A program made the translations under genes and the position numbers. Positions 45,583-54,037 of a stretch of DNA of 64,000 bases are shown here, in pieces. A model generated the notes under the pieces. The model saw nothing but the letters and a program-made list of their open reading frames with translations. It did no database searches and was not told the DNA's origin. How positions within the stretch are numbered: position 1 is the first letter of the stretch; every line of letters begins with the position of its first letter. This stretch comes from CATQHS01 sp963422655 (GTDB taxonomy: Bacteria > Actinomycetota > Acidimicrobiia > Acidimicrobiales > Aldehydirespiratoraceae): positions 1,364,001 through 1,428,000 of the forward strand of contig OY730440.1 of the NCBI GenBank assembly GCA_963422655.1, written 5' to 3'.

Positions 45583-47933
45583 CCAGCGTTCCCGTCGGCA
45601 CGCCGACCGGGCTGTCCTCGGCCGAGGTCGCCCAGCGAGTCGGGGCCGGGCAGGTCAACCGTCCCCCCGAGGCGCCGGTACGGTCCTTCACCGAGATCCT
45701 GCGAGCCAACGTCTTGACGCCGGTCAATGCCATCATCGGCGCCCTGCTGGTGCTGATCTTGGTGGCTGGATATCCCGGAGACGCCCTGTTCGCGGGGGTG
45801 ATCGTATCCAACAGTCTCATCGGCATCGCCCAAGAGCTCCATGCCCGCCGGGTGCTCGACAAGCTGGCCGTGCTGTCGATGCCGAAGGCCCGGGTCGTGC
45901 GGGACGGCTTGGCGTCGGAGGTCGCTACCGAAGCAGTGGTGGCCGACGAGATCTGCGAGCTCCGGCCCGGCGACCAAGTGGTGGTGGACGGTGAGATGGT
46001 GACCGCCCTCGGCTTGGAGATCGACGAGTCTCTGATCACCGGCGAGAGCGACCCTATCAAAAAATCCCCGGGTGATACCGTGCTGTCGGGATCGTTCGTG
46101 AGCGCGGGCACTGGCTGTTACCGGGCCACAGCTATAGGGGCCGATGCCTACGCGGCCCGGCTGGCGACCGAGGCTCGGCGGTTCAAGCTGGCCGGCAGCG
46201 AGTTGCGCCAAGGCGTAAACGTGACCCTGCGCTGGCTCACCTTGATCATCCCGCCAGCCGCCATCCTCCTCGGAGCCCGTCTCCTCGACACAGAGAACCG
46301 GTGGCAGGAGGCGCTGCGAGGAACGGTGGCAGCCGCTGTGGCCATGGTCCCCGACGGCTTGGTGCTGCTCACCAGCCTGTCGTTCATCACCGGCGTGCTG
46401 GCCCTGGCCAAACGAAAAGCGCTGGCCAAGGAACTGGCCTCGGTGGAGTTGCTGGCCCGAGTCGACACCCTTTGCCTGGACAAGACGGGCACAATCACCA
46501 CCGGCGACATCTCACTGGAGGGGGTCGAACCCCTGGGAGCTGCCACCGAAGCCGAAGCCGGCGCCGCGCTGGGTGCCCTCAGTGGAGCCGATCCAACCCC
46601 CAATACCACCCTGAAGGCCATCGCAGCCGCCTTCGACCCACCCGACGGCTGGACCCCGACCCGCACCCAGCCTTTCTCGTCGGCCCGCAAGTGGGCCGCG
46701 GCCGAGTTCGAGGGGCGGGGCGTGTACCACCTCGGCGCCCCCGACATCCTGCTGAACGCCGACGACCACCGGACCCGAGCCCAGGTCGACGTCCACGCCG
46801 AATACGGGGCCCGGGTACTGGTGGTCACCCGGTCGCTGCAGTGGTGCGGCGAGGAACTGGCCGAGCGGCGGGAGGCGGTGTGCATGGTGGTGCTGGTCGA
46901 CACCGTCCGCGACGACGCCAGCGAGATCTTCGCCTTCTTCCGGGACCAAGGCGTGGAACTGAAGGTGATATCGGGCGATCACCCCACCACGGTGACCGCG
47001 GTGGCCCAACGGGTTGGCATCGTCAGTTCGGACCGCGGGATGGATGCCCGGAAGTTGCCCGACGACCCCGAGGCGTTGGCCGACGCGGTGGAGCAGACCA
47101 CCGTATTCGGGCGGGTCACGCCTCATCAGAAGCGGGCCATGGTCCAAGCCCTGCAGGCCCGAGGCCGAACGGTGGCCATGACCGGGGACGGCGTGAACGA
47201 CGTACTCGCCCTCAAGGACTCCGACATGGGGATCGCCATGGGAACCGGGTCGTCATCAGCCCGAGCCGTGGCTCAGCTCGTGTTGCTCGACAACCGCTTC
47301 GCCACCCTGCCCCTGGCCTTGGCCGAGGGCCGCCGGGTCATCAACAACATCGAACGGGTAGCCAACCTGTTCATCACCAAGGCGTCCTACGCGGTGCTGC
47401 TCACGGTGCTGATCGGATTGATCGGCTCGCCCTTCCCGCTCCTTCCCCGCCAGCTCACCCTGATCGGAACCTTCTCCATCGGTATGCCCGGTTTCGTTCT
47501 GGCCCTGGCCCCCAACCATCGCCTGGTCGAAAGCGGTTTCCTGGCCCGGGTCCTGCGGTTCTCGCTGCCGGCCGGGGCCGCAGCCGGGATCACGACTTTC
47601 GGGCTCTACGAATGGGTGCGCCGCATCGACTCCGTGAGCCTGAGCGAGGCTCGCTCCTGTGCGACCATGACGCTACTGGGGGTAGGGCTGGTCATATTGG
47701 TGCTCATCAGCCGACCACTGCGACCCTGGAAGATCGGTTTGGCTGCGGTCATGGCCGGTTTTTATGCAATAGCCATGATCTGGGCGCCGGTGCGGCGCTA
47801 CTACGGCTTGGATCTGCCCCCGGCGGTGGCATGGTGGATGGTGGCCGCAGCGGTGGTCGTGGGCGGCTTCGGGGCCTGGCTCGGGGCCCGGCTGGCCGAA
47901 GCCCGGCTGGCCGAAGCCGACGGGAACCGCTGA
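45579..47933 (+). CDS. P-type cation-transporting ATPase (CtpE-like)
   Basis: 784 residues with the full set of P-type ATPase motifs: TGES (154-157), phosphorylation site DKTGT (D301), GDGVND hinge, and about ten membrane helices. The overall layout is closest to mycobacterial CtpE, a calcium/magnesium-type exporter or importer. The helix-4 ion motif reads VPDGL (about 257-261) where many relatives have PEGL. A 15-bp tandem duplication (47887-47916) repeats the C-terminal ARLAE. It overlaps both neighbours, so it is cotranscribed with the deacetylase and the kinase-like gene. Confidence 0.93.
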   Translation: MTSVPVGTPTGLSSAEVAQRVGAGQVNRPPEAPVRSFTEILRANVLTPVNAIIGALLVLILVAGYPGDALFAGVIVSNSLIGIAQELHARRVLDKLAVLSMPKARVVRDGLASEVATEAVVADEICELRPGDQVVVDGEMVTALGLEIDESLITGESDPIKKSPGDTVLSGSFVSAGTGCYRATAIGADAYAARLATEARRFKLAGSELRQGVNVTLRWLTLIIPPAAILLGARLLDTENRWQEALRGTVAAAVAMVPDGLVLLTSLSFITGVLALAKRKALAKELASVELLARVDTLCLDKTGTITTGDISLEGVEPLGAATEAEAGAALGALSGADPTPNTTLKAIAAAFDPPDGWTPTRTQPFSSARKWAAAEFEGRGVYHLGAPDILLNADDHRTRAQVDVHAEYGARVLVVTRSLQWCGEELAERREAVCMVVLVDTVRDDASEIFAFFRDQGVELKVISGDHPTTVTAVAQRVGIVSSDRGMDARKLPDDPEALADAVEQTTVFGRVTPHQKRAMVQALQARGRTVAMTGDGVNDVLALKDSDMGIAMGTGSSSARAVAQLVLLDNRFATLPLALAEGRRVINNIERVANLFITKASYAVLLTVLIGLIGSPFPLLPRQLTLIGTFSIGMPGFVLALAPNHRLVESGFLARVLRFSLPAGAAAGITTFGLYEWVRRIDSVSLSEARSCATMTLLGVGLVILVLISRPLRPWKIGLAAVMAGFYAIAMIWAPVRRYYGLDLPPAVAWWMVAAAVVVGGFGAWLGARLAEARLAEADGNR
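47887..47916 (+). repeat. 15-bp tandem duplication at the P-type ATPase C-terminus
   Basis: CCCGGCTGGCCGAAG occurs twice in a row and keeps the reading frame. Confidence 0.9.
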
Positions 47934-48823
47934 TGGGGGTCGTCCACTTGCTAGCCCGTCCGGAGTCCAAACGGCGCCGACATGCGGCCAGAATCAGAAG
48001 CAGGACCGCAACCACGGCCGGATCGGTGAAGAGCCTGGTGGAGGCAGCCGGCCATGACGTGGTCGACATCAGTGACTCGGCTCGTACCGCGGCGCAGGTG
48101 GTGGCCGACGACCGGGCCGAACGCCTGGTGGTAGTCGGCGGTGACGGTACCGTTCACCTGGGGATCCAGGCTGTGGCCGGCACGTCCACCGTGTTGGGAG
48201 TCATCGCGGCCGGTACCGGCAACGACTTCGCCCGGGCCTTCGGCTTGGGATCCGATATTGCTCTGAGAACAGCCGTAGCCGACGCCTTGGGTCCCGGCCG
48301 GCCTATCGACGCCATCTGGTCTTCGCGGGGCTGGGTGGCGTCATCGGTCACCGGCGGGTTCAGCGGTGACGTCGCGGCCCGGGCCGCGACCATGCGGTTC
48401 CCGAGCGGATCGAGGCTTTACACGGCGGCCACGCTGCTGTCCCTGCCCGGACTGCGGGCCCGCTCGCTCGTCGTTATCGTCGATGGCGACCGCCACCACT
48501 TCGACGCCACCCTGTTCGTGGTGGCCAACACGCCGTTCTTCGGGAGCGGGATGGCCATATGTCCCACAGCCGACCCCAGCGACGGCGAGTTGGAGGTACT
48601 GGTCATCGGTGTCGTGGGCCGAATCGAACTACTACGGTTTTTCCCAACCGTGTTCAAGGGAACCCACCTCGCTCACCCCCAAGCTCGTCTGCTCCGGGGG
48701 CACGTCGTCGAGATCGAGGGTGACGGCATCGAGCTCTGGGGGGACGGTGAACCTATGGGCCCGCCACCGCTGACCCTCGAAGTCGTGCCCGGCGCCGTTC
48801 GCCTGGCTGGCGGCTCCCTTTGA
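47933..48823 (+). CDS. Diacylglycerol kinase/sphingosine kinase-like lipid kinase
   Basis: 296 residues. VVVGGDGTVHLGIQAV and IAAGTGNDFARAFGL are the nucleotide-binding signatures of the DAGK catalytic domain; GGFSGDVAARA and PFFGSGMAICPTADPSDGELEV follow as in the family. ATG 47933 overlaps the ATPase stop by one base (TGATG). Expected reaction: ATP-dependent phosphorylation of a diacylglycerol or related lipid at the membrane. Longer upstream frame is a shadow of the ATPase gene. Confidence 0.92.
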   Translation: MGVVHLLARPESKRRRHAARIRSRTATTAGSVKSLVEAAGHDVVDISDSARTAAQVVADDRAERLVVVGGDGTVHLGIQAVAGTSTVLGVIAAGTGNDFARAFGLGSDIALRTAVADALGPGRPIDAIWSSRGWVASSVTGGFSGDVAARAATMRFPSGSRLYTAATLLSLPGLRARSLVVIVDGDRHHFDATLFVVANTPFFGSGMAICPTADPSDGELEVLVIGVVGRIELLRFFPTVFKGTHLAHPQARLLRGHVVEIEGDGIELWGDGEPMGPPPLTLEVVPGAVRLAGGSL

Positions 48824-48858
48824 ACAGACCGCTCTATTGGAAGTCCGAACTGCGTCGA

Positions 48859-49197
48859 TCAGCTCGTTTGTTGCATGGCGTCGAGGGCTCGTTTCTCAGC
48901 CACACGGCGACGCCCCACAATAGGAGTGGTCGGAGCGAAACCAGCCTCAGCCCGATCCATCTCGTTCTCACCACCCCAAAACCCCAACTCACGATTCACC
49001 CGAGCAAAATCACGACACTGCACCAACACCGAACACTGCGAACAAATCGCACGAGCCAACGCCTCACGACGCACCCGCGCCTCCGGCCGCTCAGCAAACG
49101 GAGCAAAAAACAACTCGCTCTTGCCCACACAACAACTCTTGTCCATCCACCCGATATCACCAACCGGATCCACAAACATCCCCACCAAATCCAACAT
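48859..49197 (-). CDS. WhiB-family [4Fe-4S] transcription regulator
   Basis: 112 residues. Four cluster cysteines are C22 or C23, C52, C55 and C61 (CSQC then C), followed by the G-[VI]-W-G-G type turn GFWGG (72-76) and a basic RRR segment near the C-terminus. WhiB proteins are actinobacterial and act with the primary sigma factor. ATG 49197 follows GAGGGGGTCAC. An inverted repeat overlaps this start, hinting at autoregulation. Confidence 0.93.
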   Translation of the reverse strand: MLDLVGMFVDPVGDIGWMDKSCCVGKSELFFAPFAERPEARVRREALARAICSQCSVLVQCRDFARVNRELGFWGGENEMDRAEAGFAPTTPIVGRRRVAEKRALDAMQQTS

Positions 49198-49217
49198 GTG
49201 ACCCCCTCACTGTCACA
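49197..49217 (-). promoter_or_regulatory. Inverted repeat overlapping the whiB start
   Basis: TGTGAC and GTCACA are separated by 9 nt and cover the ribosome-binding site and the first bases of the start codon. The half-sites resemble CRP-type sites but the spacing does not fit the usual 6-nt gap. Confidence 0.35.
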
Positions 49218-49318
49218 ACACGAACAACCGGCACCCACACCGATCTATCCCCCCACAACCTAGAAACAATCCCCAACCCAACCCAACCAATTGCCATACA
49301 AAAACCCGACACCAACCA

Positions 49319-49429
49319 TCACCAAAACAGATAGTCTTCGAGGTACTGGTTCCAACGGCTCCCTGAGTCGTTGGGCGCTGAAGGCTTCCATGGCGTCCCC
49401 AGTTGCTCGTCGAACAGCTCGCGGTCCAT
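49319..49429 (-). CDS. Possible 36-residue microprotein upstream of whiB
   Basis: ATG 49429 opens a short frame, MDRELFDEQLGTPWKPSAPN and on to a C-terminal QYLEDYLFW, ending at TGA 49319-49321. Composition is protein-like (acidic, aromatic end) unlike the neighbouring frames, and it is co-directional with whiB about 120 nt further on. No strong ribosome-binding site is seen. It could be a small regulator, a remnant of a longer gene, or chance. Confidence 0.35.
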   Translation of the reverse strand: MDRELFDEQLGTPWKPSAPNDSGSRWNQYLEDYLFW

Positions 49430-49762
49430 CGGTGTGGATCAGCCCGCTCATGGTGTGATCGTCTCGAGCAATGCTGGAAGGACGGGGATTCGGAGGGCAG
49501 GTCGACCACGGCCTCAGTCCGCTGACATTGTCAACATGGCGCCGTCAACATGCCGCCGGCGGGCGAACTCCCGTCCGCCTACGTCTGTCCCCCGGACGTC
49601 TGTCCCCCGGACCTCCGAAACCCACCGCTACAACGCCTACACCGGAACCATCGGCTACTACAATCACCACTGAGCCCACCGAGCCGAAAACCCTAACCTC
49701 AACCCTCTACAACCCCCGCGGAATACAGCTAGTGTCCGGTTTCCAGCGGTGAAGGGAGCGAC
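49430..49762. other. Intergenic stretch upstream of the diiron oxidase operon
   Basis: No convincing gene in about 330 bp. It holds a 15-bp tandem duplication at 49581-49610 (ACGTCTGTCCCCCGG twice). GAAGGGAG just before ATG 49763 is the ribosome-binding site of the next gene; no clear promoter hexamers were found. Confidence 0.5.
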
Positions 49763-50518
49763 ATGACCGAGTTGATGTCACCACAGAAGTTCCGGGTGGC
49801 CCTTGAAGATGCCTTTTCGGGCACCATGGCCAAGGACGCCTCGTTCAGCCGGGCCTGGGCCACGGGCAAGCTCGAAAAGCACCACTTCGTGCATTGGGCC
49901 ACCAACCACTACCACTACATCGGCCCTTTCGGCGACTATCTCGGCTTGATGTACGCCAACACCCCCGACGGGGCCCGTGACGCCAAGGACTTCCTGCTCC
50001 AGAACATGTACGAGGAGGAGTTGAGCGACGACCGCCACACCGACCTGCTCATCCGGTTTGCCGAGGCCTGCGGTGGCACCCGCCAGTACGTGCAGGACCG
50101 GCACAACGCCATGCCGTTCACCAAAGGCCTCCAGGGTTGGATGTACAACGTCTCGGGCACCAAGAACTTCGTGGTGTCGTCGGCAGCGCTGATCGTCGGT
50201 CTCGAATCGCAGGTGCCGTCCATCTACCGGACCCAGTACCCCACGCTCATCGACAAGTACGGGTTCTCCGAGTGGGAGGCCGAGTTCTTCGACTTGCATA
50301 TCACCTCCGACGAAATCCACGGCGAGCGCGGCTACCAGATCGTGTTGAAGTACGCCGACACTCCGCAGCTTCAACATGACTGCCTCGACATCGTGCGAGA
50401 GGCGGCCGACATGCGGTTTGCCTACACGAAGGCCCTGTACGAGACCTATGTCGAGCCGGATCTCGGTCCGTGGGCCCCCGAGTTCGAAGAAGCCCGCGAA
50501 AAGGTCCTCGTCGGCTGA
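49763..50518 (+). CDS. Haem-oxygenase-like diiron oxidase/oxygenase (HDO, CADD/TenA-like)
   Basis: 251 residues of all-helical TenA/PqqC-like sequence. The six ligands expected for a diiron HDO are all present with the right spacing: E85, H92 (E-x6-H), E148, and H179-xxx-D183-xx-H186 (HITSDEIH). This is the pattern of CADD (Chlamydia), UndA and BesC type enzymes, which activate O2 for decarboxylation, desaturation or self-sacrificing pABA synthesis. The conserved active-site Cys of thiaminase TenA is not apparent. Two iron-sulfur protein genes follow directly, suggesting a dedicated electron supply. Substrate unknown. Confidence 0.85.
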   Translation: MTELMSPQKFRVALEDAFSGTMAKDASFSRAWATGKLEKHHFVHWATNHYHYIGPFGDYLGLMYANTPDGARDAKDFLLQNMYEEELSDDRHTDLLIRFAEACGGTRQYVQDRHNAMPFTKGLQGWMYNVSGTKNFVVSSAALIVGLESQVPSIYRTQYPTLIDKYGFSEWEAEFFDLHITSDEIHGERGYQIVLKYADTPQLQHDCLDIVREAADMRFAYTKALYETYVEPDLGPWAPEFEEAREKVLVG

Positions 50519-50551
50519 TCGGCCCTCCATCTGGCTAACCGGTCCCGCCCC

Positions 50552-50947
50552 GTGCCCTGGATCCATTTCAAGACGACCGGCCGGTACTACGAGTTCGGTG
50601 CCGGTGACGAAGTGAACATCTTGCGGGTGTCGATCCGCGCCGATTGCGGCCTGCCCTGGAAATGCGCCAGCGGCAACTGCGGCACCGATCGAATGCTGAT
50701 CGAGCAGGGCGCCGGCAACCTCGACCCACCCCGGCGACGGGAGCGGGAGCGGCTGGGGGAGTTGCTCGATCAGGGGTACCGGCTGGGGTGCCAGACCTAC
50801 GCCCGTGGTGACGTAACCGTGAGCTGGGACCCCGACCAAGTCGGTCTCGACGAGGAGTCCGGGGCCGGCAAGCGACTCAAGGCCAAGTGGCTCGGCGCCG
50901 CCGACAACGCTCGGGACGCTGACGACCGAACAGGAAACACCGACTGA
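50552..50947 (+). CDS. [2Fe-2S] ferredoxin-like protein with a Cys-to-Asp change at one ligand position
   Basis: 131 residues. The fold resembles plant-type ferredoxins, with the loop LPWKCASGNCGTDRML (C38, C43) and RLGCQT (C80). The usual pattern C-x4-C-x2-C ... C would place a cysteine at 46, where Asp46 is found; C32 is an extra cysteine that could replace it. GTG 50552 lies 33 nt after the diiron oxidase stop, and the Rieske gene overlaps the end (TGATG). The C-terminal 40 residues are charged. Likely an electron carrier for the neighbouring oxidase. Confidence 0.8.
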   Translation: MPWIHFKTTGRYYEFGAGDEVNILRVSIRADCGLPWKCASGNCGTDRMLIEQGAGNLDPPRRRERERLGELLDQGYRLGCQTYARGDVTVSWDPDQVGLDEESGAGKRLKAKWLGAADNARDADDRTGNTD

Positions 50948-51279
50948 TGCCTGCACTGCGAGGCTGGGTGGACATCGCGTCCGAAGCCGAGCTGGCCCGG
51001 GCCGCCAAGCTGGTCGTCAACCACGAACGCCACGAGATCTTGCTGCTATGGAACGACGGCTCGCCGGTGGCACTGTCCAACCTGTGCATCCACCGGGGCC
51101 GCAAGTTGAACGAAGGTGTCATGCTCGGTTCCCGGCTGGTCTGCGCCGGCCACCAGTGGGCCTACGACATCACCACCGGCTACTGCTCGACCCGGGATCG
51201 GTATCAGCCTCGTTACACCCTGGAAGTGCGGGACGGCCGCATCCGGGTGGAACTCCCGGCCAAGCGTGGACCGGGCTGA
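50947..51279 (+). CDS. Small Rieske [2Fe-2S] protein
   Basis: 110 residues, a single Rieske domain with ligands in LCIHRGRKL and VCAGHQWAYD (C-x-H and C-x2-H). Such stand-alone proteins act as Rieske ferredoxins. ATG 50947 overlaps the previous stop. Together with the upstream ferredoxin-like protein it makes two iron-sulfur carriers for one diiron oxidase. Convergent with the FAD oxidoreductase gene. Confidence 0.9.
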   Translation: MPALRGWVDIASEAELARAAKLVVNHERHEILLLWNDGSPVALSNLCIHRGRKLNEGVMLGSRLVCAGHQWAYDITTGYCSTRDRYQPRYTLEVRDGRIRVELPAKRGPG

Positions 51280-51311
51280 CCGGTAGGCCGGGCTCGATAC
51301 AGCCGCCCCGG

Positions 51312-52496
51312 TCACGATCTCGCCTGCAGTTCTCGCAGGCGTTCCACGCCCAGCCCGGCTGTGTCGAGCCCGGCTGTGTCGAGCCCGGCTCCTCTCGGGA
51401 CCAGTTCCGGAAGCCCTGTCTCTCCGGTCACCAGAGCGGCCGTGAGCTGCCCCATCGCCGGCGCTGTCTTGATGCCGTAGCCACCCTGGCCGGCCAGCCA
51501 GAAGAACCCGGGACAGGCCGGATCGAAACCGGCCACGGGCACACCATCGGGAGCGAAGGTCCTCAGCCCGGCCCAAGTCCGTCGCACCCCCCGAACCCGG
51601 AGCTCGGTAGCTGCCTCTATCTCGGTCACTCCCACGGCTATGTCCTCCACTTCGGGCCGGGCGTCACCGGGCTCAACGAGGATCTCGTCAACCGGTGAAG
51701 CCAGTATCAGACCGCCGGAGGGCTGGAAGTAGAACCGACCGGCGATATCGGTCACCAGCGGCCAGGCCTCGATGTCGAGCCCGGGCGGGGGTGGAAAGAC
51801 GAACACCGATCGCCGCAACGGCCGCAACCCCAGTGGCTCTACCCCGGCTTGGGCCGCAATCTGGTCGCACCAGGCCCCGGCTGCGTTCACCACCACGCCA
51901 CAGTCCCAGCGCCGCTCACCGGCTTCGACGCGCCACCGACCTCGATGCCGGCTGATGGCGGTGATCTCAGTTCCGAGTTGTAGTGCCGCGCCCCGGCTCC
52001 GGCATCCTCGCAGGAAGCCGTGCAGGAGGGCGTCGACGTCGATGGTCATGGCGGCGGGCTCGTGCAACCCGGCTGCGATCACGTCGGTTTTCACCACGTC
52101 CACAAGCCGACGGCACTGCCCGGGATCGAGGCCTTGCACTTCGACGCCGAGCTGGTCGGCGGCCCGTTGTTTGGCATCGAGGGCGGCCCGGTCTTCGGAT
52201 CGGGCCACCCACAGCACTCCTCGGTCCGACAGCAGCGACTTCGGGCCGGTTCCGGTTCCGAAACCGGCCGGGGGAGACGACAGAAAGGGGCGGCTGGCCC
52301 CGACCAGAGCGCTCACCAGCGGTGGCCCGAAGGTCTCGGTGAGCAGGGCCGCCGATCGTCCGGTGGCGTGCACACCGGGCTGGCTCTCCCGTTCGATGAC
52401 GGTGACCTCGACGTGTGCGGCGAGATGCCAGGCCGCGGCCGCACCGGCGATACCGGCGCCGATCACCACCACGTCGGTGTCCACCGGTTCACACAT
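51312..52496 (-). CDS. DAO-family FAD-dependent oxidoreductase
   Basis: 394 residues. The N-terminal dinucleotide loop is VVVIGAGIAGAAAAWHLA, followed by ERESQPGVHATGRSAAL as in glycine/sarcosine oxidase-like proteins; the C-terminal DGVPVAGFDPACPGFFWLAGQGGYGIKTAP (read in two halves) is the second FAD contact. It oxidises an amine or amino acid with FAD. ATG 52496 chosen over an upstream TTG. A 15-bp repeat (51352-51390) gives AGLDT-type repeats near the C-terminus. Confidence 0.92.
   Translation of the reverse strand: MCEPVDTDVVVIGAGIAGAAAAWHLAAHVEVTVIERESQPGVHATGRSAALLTETFGPPLVSALVGASRPFLSSPPAGFGTGTGPKSLLSDRGVLWVARSEDRAALDAKQRAADQLGVEVQGLDPGQCRRLVDVVKTDVIAAGLHEPAAMTIDVDALLHGFLRGCRSRGAALQLGTEITAISRHRGRWRVEAGERRWDCGVVVNAAGAWCDQIAAQAGVEPLGLRPLRRSVFVFPPPPGLDIEAWPLVTDIAGRFYFQPSGGLILASPVDEILVEPGDARPEVEDIAVGVTEIEAATELRVRGVRRTWAGLRTFAPDGVPVAGFDPACPGFFWLAGQGGYGIKTAPAMGQLTAALVTGETGLPELVPRGAGLDTAGLDTAGLGVERLRELQARS
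51352..51390 (-). repeat. 15-bp tandem repeat in the FAD oxidoreductase C-terminus
   Basis: AGCCCGGCTGTGTCG occurs twice plus a 9-bp partial third unit; coding strand repeats AGLDT. Confidence 0.9.
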
Positions 52497-52708
52497 ACCC
52501 GGAGCCGATCCTAGCGATTCGCATGGAGAATCTCCGAACAAACGTTGGCATTATCACCCGGTTCTGATACGGTTTCAGCACCGATCACAGAGTCTCTCAT
52601 CAGATGCAGGTTCTCGTACCTTCCCGGGTCGGTGACTCGCTGGCTTCGGCTGGCCTCAGAGAGATTGATCCCTGTTTTCTTGCGGGTCTTGGTGTGTAGG
52701 AGCGGGTC

Positions 52709-54001
52709 GTGCTCGAAGCGGTTGTGAGCGGAATCAGAACTGTCGACGTTTCGAGTCTGGGCCGGGTTGGTCTGGGTGAATTGGCGGTCGGCGTCGAGCA
52801 GGCTCGGGCTGCTCTGGATGCACTGGAAGCTCGGATGATGACCGCGGTGGACACTTTGGCCGATGGTGGTTCGGCCAGCACCGAGTTGGTGCGTATGGCC
52901 GTGGGGTGTTCGCTTCGGGAGGCCCGGCGGCGGGCTGGACGGGCCGAGGGGTTGGCCAGGATGCCCACAGTGGCCGAAGCGTTGGATGGTGGCGATATCA
53001 CCGTCGAGCATGCCGACGCGTTGGTGAAAGCCGCCGGAGCGACTTCGGCGCCGGCGGTGGAAGCCGACCCGGATTTGCTGGCCAGGGTCAAGTCGCTGCC
53101 GGCTGATATGGCGGTTCGTGAGGCTAGGGACTGGGTCCATCGCCGTCAGCAGGCCGAGGATGGCGAGGCCCGGTTTCGGAGCCAGCGTCGTATGCGCAGT
53201 CATCGTATGTGGGTCGATGATGACGGCATGTTCAACTCCCGTAGCCGCCTGGATCCGGTCACCGGGGCCCAGGTGCGAGCCATCATCGATGACATCACCA
53301 ACCGGCTCTACCAAACCGACGGCGGGCGCGACGGCGGCGGTGACCGAGTCCGGACCTGGGAACAACGTCAAGCCGATGCCTTCACCGGCGCGGTAGGCGC
53401 CGAACCACTGGCGCATCGAAACGGCTCGCGAGCCACCGCCGCGTCGGTCACCTCCAATCCAGCAGCCGAAGTCGAGCCGAGTCCTCTGGCCGCTCAGGCC
53501 CGTATCGGCTGCGACAGGGACCGGCCCGAGCCGAGCCGCCGCAATCAGATACTGGTCATTGCCCAAACCGATGTCATCACCGGCGCCGCCCCGACCGGGC
53601 GTTGCGAGATCACCGGGTCGGGTCCCATCCCTCGTTCCGAGCTCGAACGCCTCGCCTGTGAGGCCGACTTGTTCGGGTTGCTCTTCGACGGTGACGGGCT
53701 ACCGCTTTGGCACGGCCGCAAACTACGAACCGTCTCCCCCCAACAATGGCGGATGCTACTGGTCCGGGATCAGGGCTGCGTGCTGTGCGGCGCCAACCCC
53801 GCCTACTGCCATGCCCACCACATCGTGGCATGGTCGCCCCCGGCCCGAGGCCCCACCGACATCACCAACCTGGCTCTGGTCTGCAATCATCACCATCATT
53901 ACATCCACCAACACGGCCTCACTCTTGCCCGAAATCCCGACGGCTACTGGACGGCCCGAGATACCGTCCGGGGTGACCTCCCGAGATCCCGGCTGAGGTG
54001 A
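52709..54001 (+). CDS. DUF222/HNH endonuclease-domain protein (13E12 type)
   Basis: 430 residues. The N-terminal two thirds match the helical DUF222 region (ARMMTAVDTLADGG, AGRAEGLARMPTVAEALDGG, ITVEHADALVKAAG). The C-terminal HNH domain has CVLCGAN, CHAHHIVAW, TNLALVCNHHHHYIHQHG. GTG 52709 follows TAGGAGCG. These proteins are abundant, mobile-element-like families in actinobacteria. Function is not established. Confidence 0.9.
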   Translation: MLEAVVSGIRTVDVSSLGRVGLGELAVGVEQARAALDALEARMMTAVDTLADGGSASTELVRMAVGCSLREARRRAGRAEGLARMPTVAEALDGGDITVEHADALVKAAGATSAPAVEADPDLLARVKSLPADMAVREARDWVHRRQQAEDGEARFRSQRRMRSHRMWVDDDGMFNSRSRLDPVTGAQVRAIIDDITNRLYQTDGGRDGGGDRVRTWEQRQADAFTGAVGAEPLAHRNGSRATAASVTSNPAAEVEPSPLAAQARIGCDRDRPEPSRRNQILVIAQTDVITGAAPTGRCEITGSGPIPRSELERLACEADLFGLLFDGDGLPLWHGRKLRTVSPQQWRMLLVRDQGCVLCGANPAYCHAHHIVAWSPPARGPTDITNLALVCNHHHHYIHQHGLTLARNPDGYWTARDTVRGDLPRSRLR

Positions 54002-54003
54002 CC

Positions 54004-54033
54004 GGGCGGGGCCGCCCGCTCTGATTCGATCAG
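54004..54033. terminator. Two hairpins between convergent genes
   Basis: CGGGCGG/CCGCCCG (54004-54019) and CTGAT-TCG-ATCAG (54021-54033) stand back to back between the HNH gene and the M20 peptidase. There is no clear T-tract. They could end transcription from both sides. Confidence 0.4.
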
Positions 54034-54037
54034 GTCT

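Noticed and set aside
46301..48823. 840-codon frame ending in the lipid kinase
   Set aside because: The first 544 codons are a shadow of the P-type ATPase gene. ATG 47933 gives a normal-length kinase.
49213..49509. 98-codon minus-strand ORF upstream of whiB
   Set aside because: Composition is not protein-like in its second half; the 36-residue frame in the same place is more convincing, though still weak.
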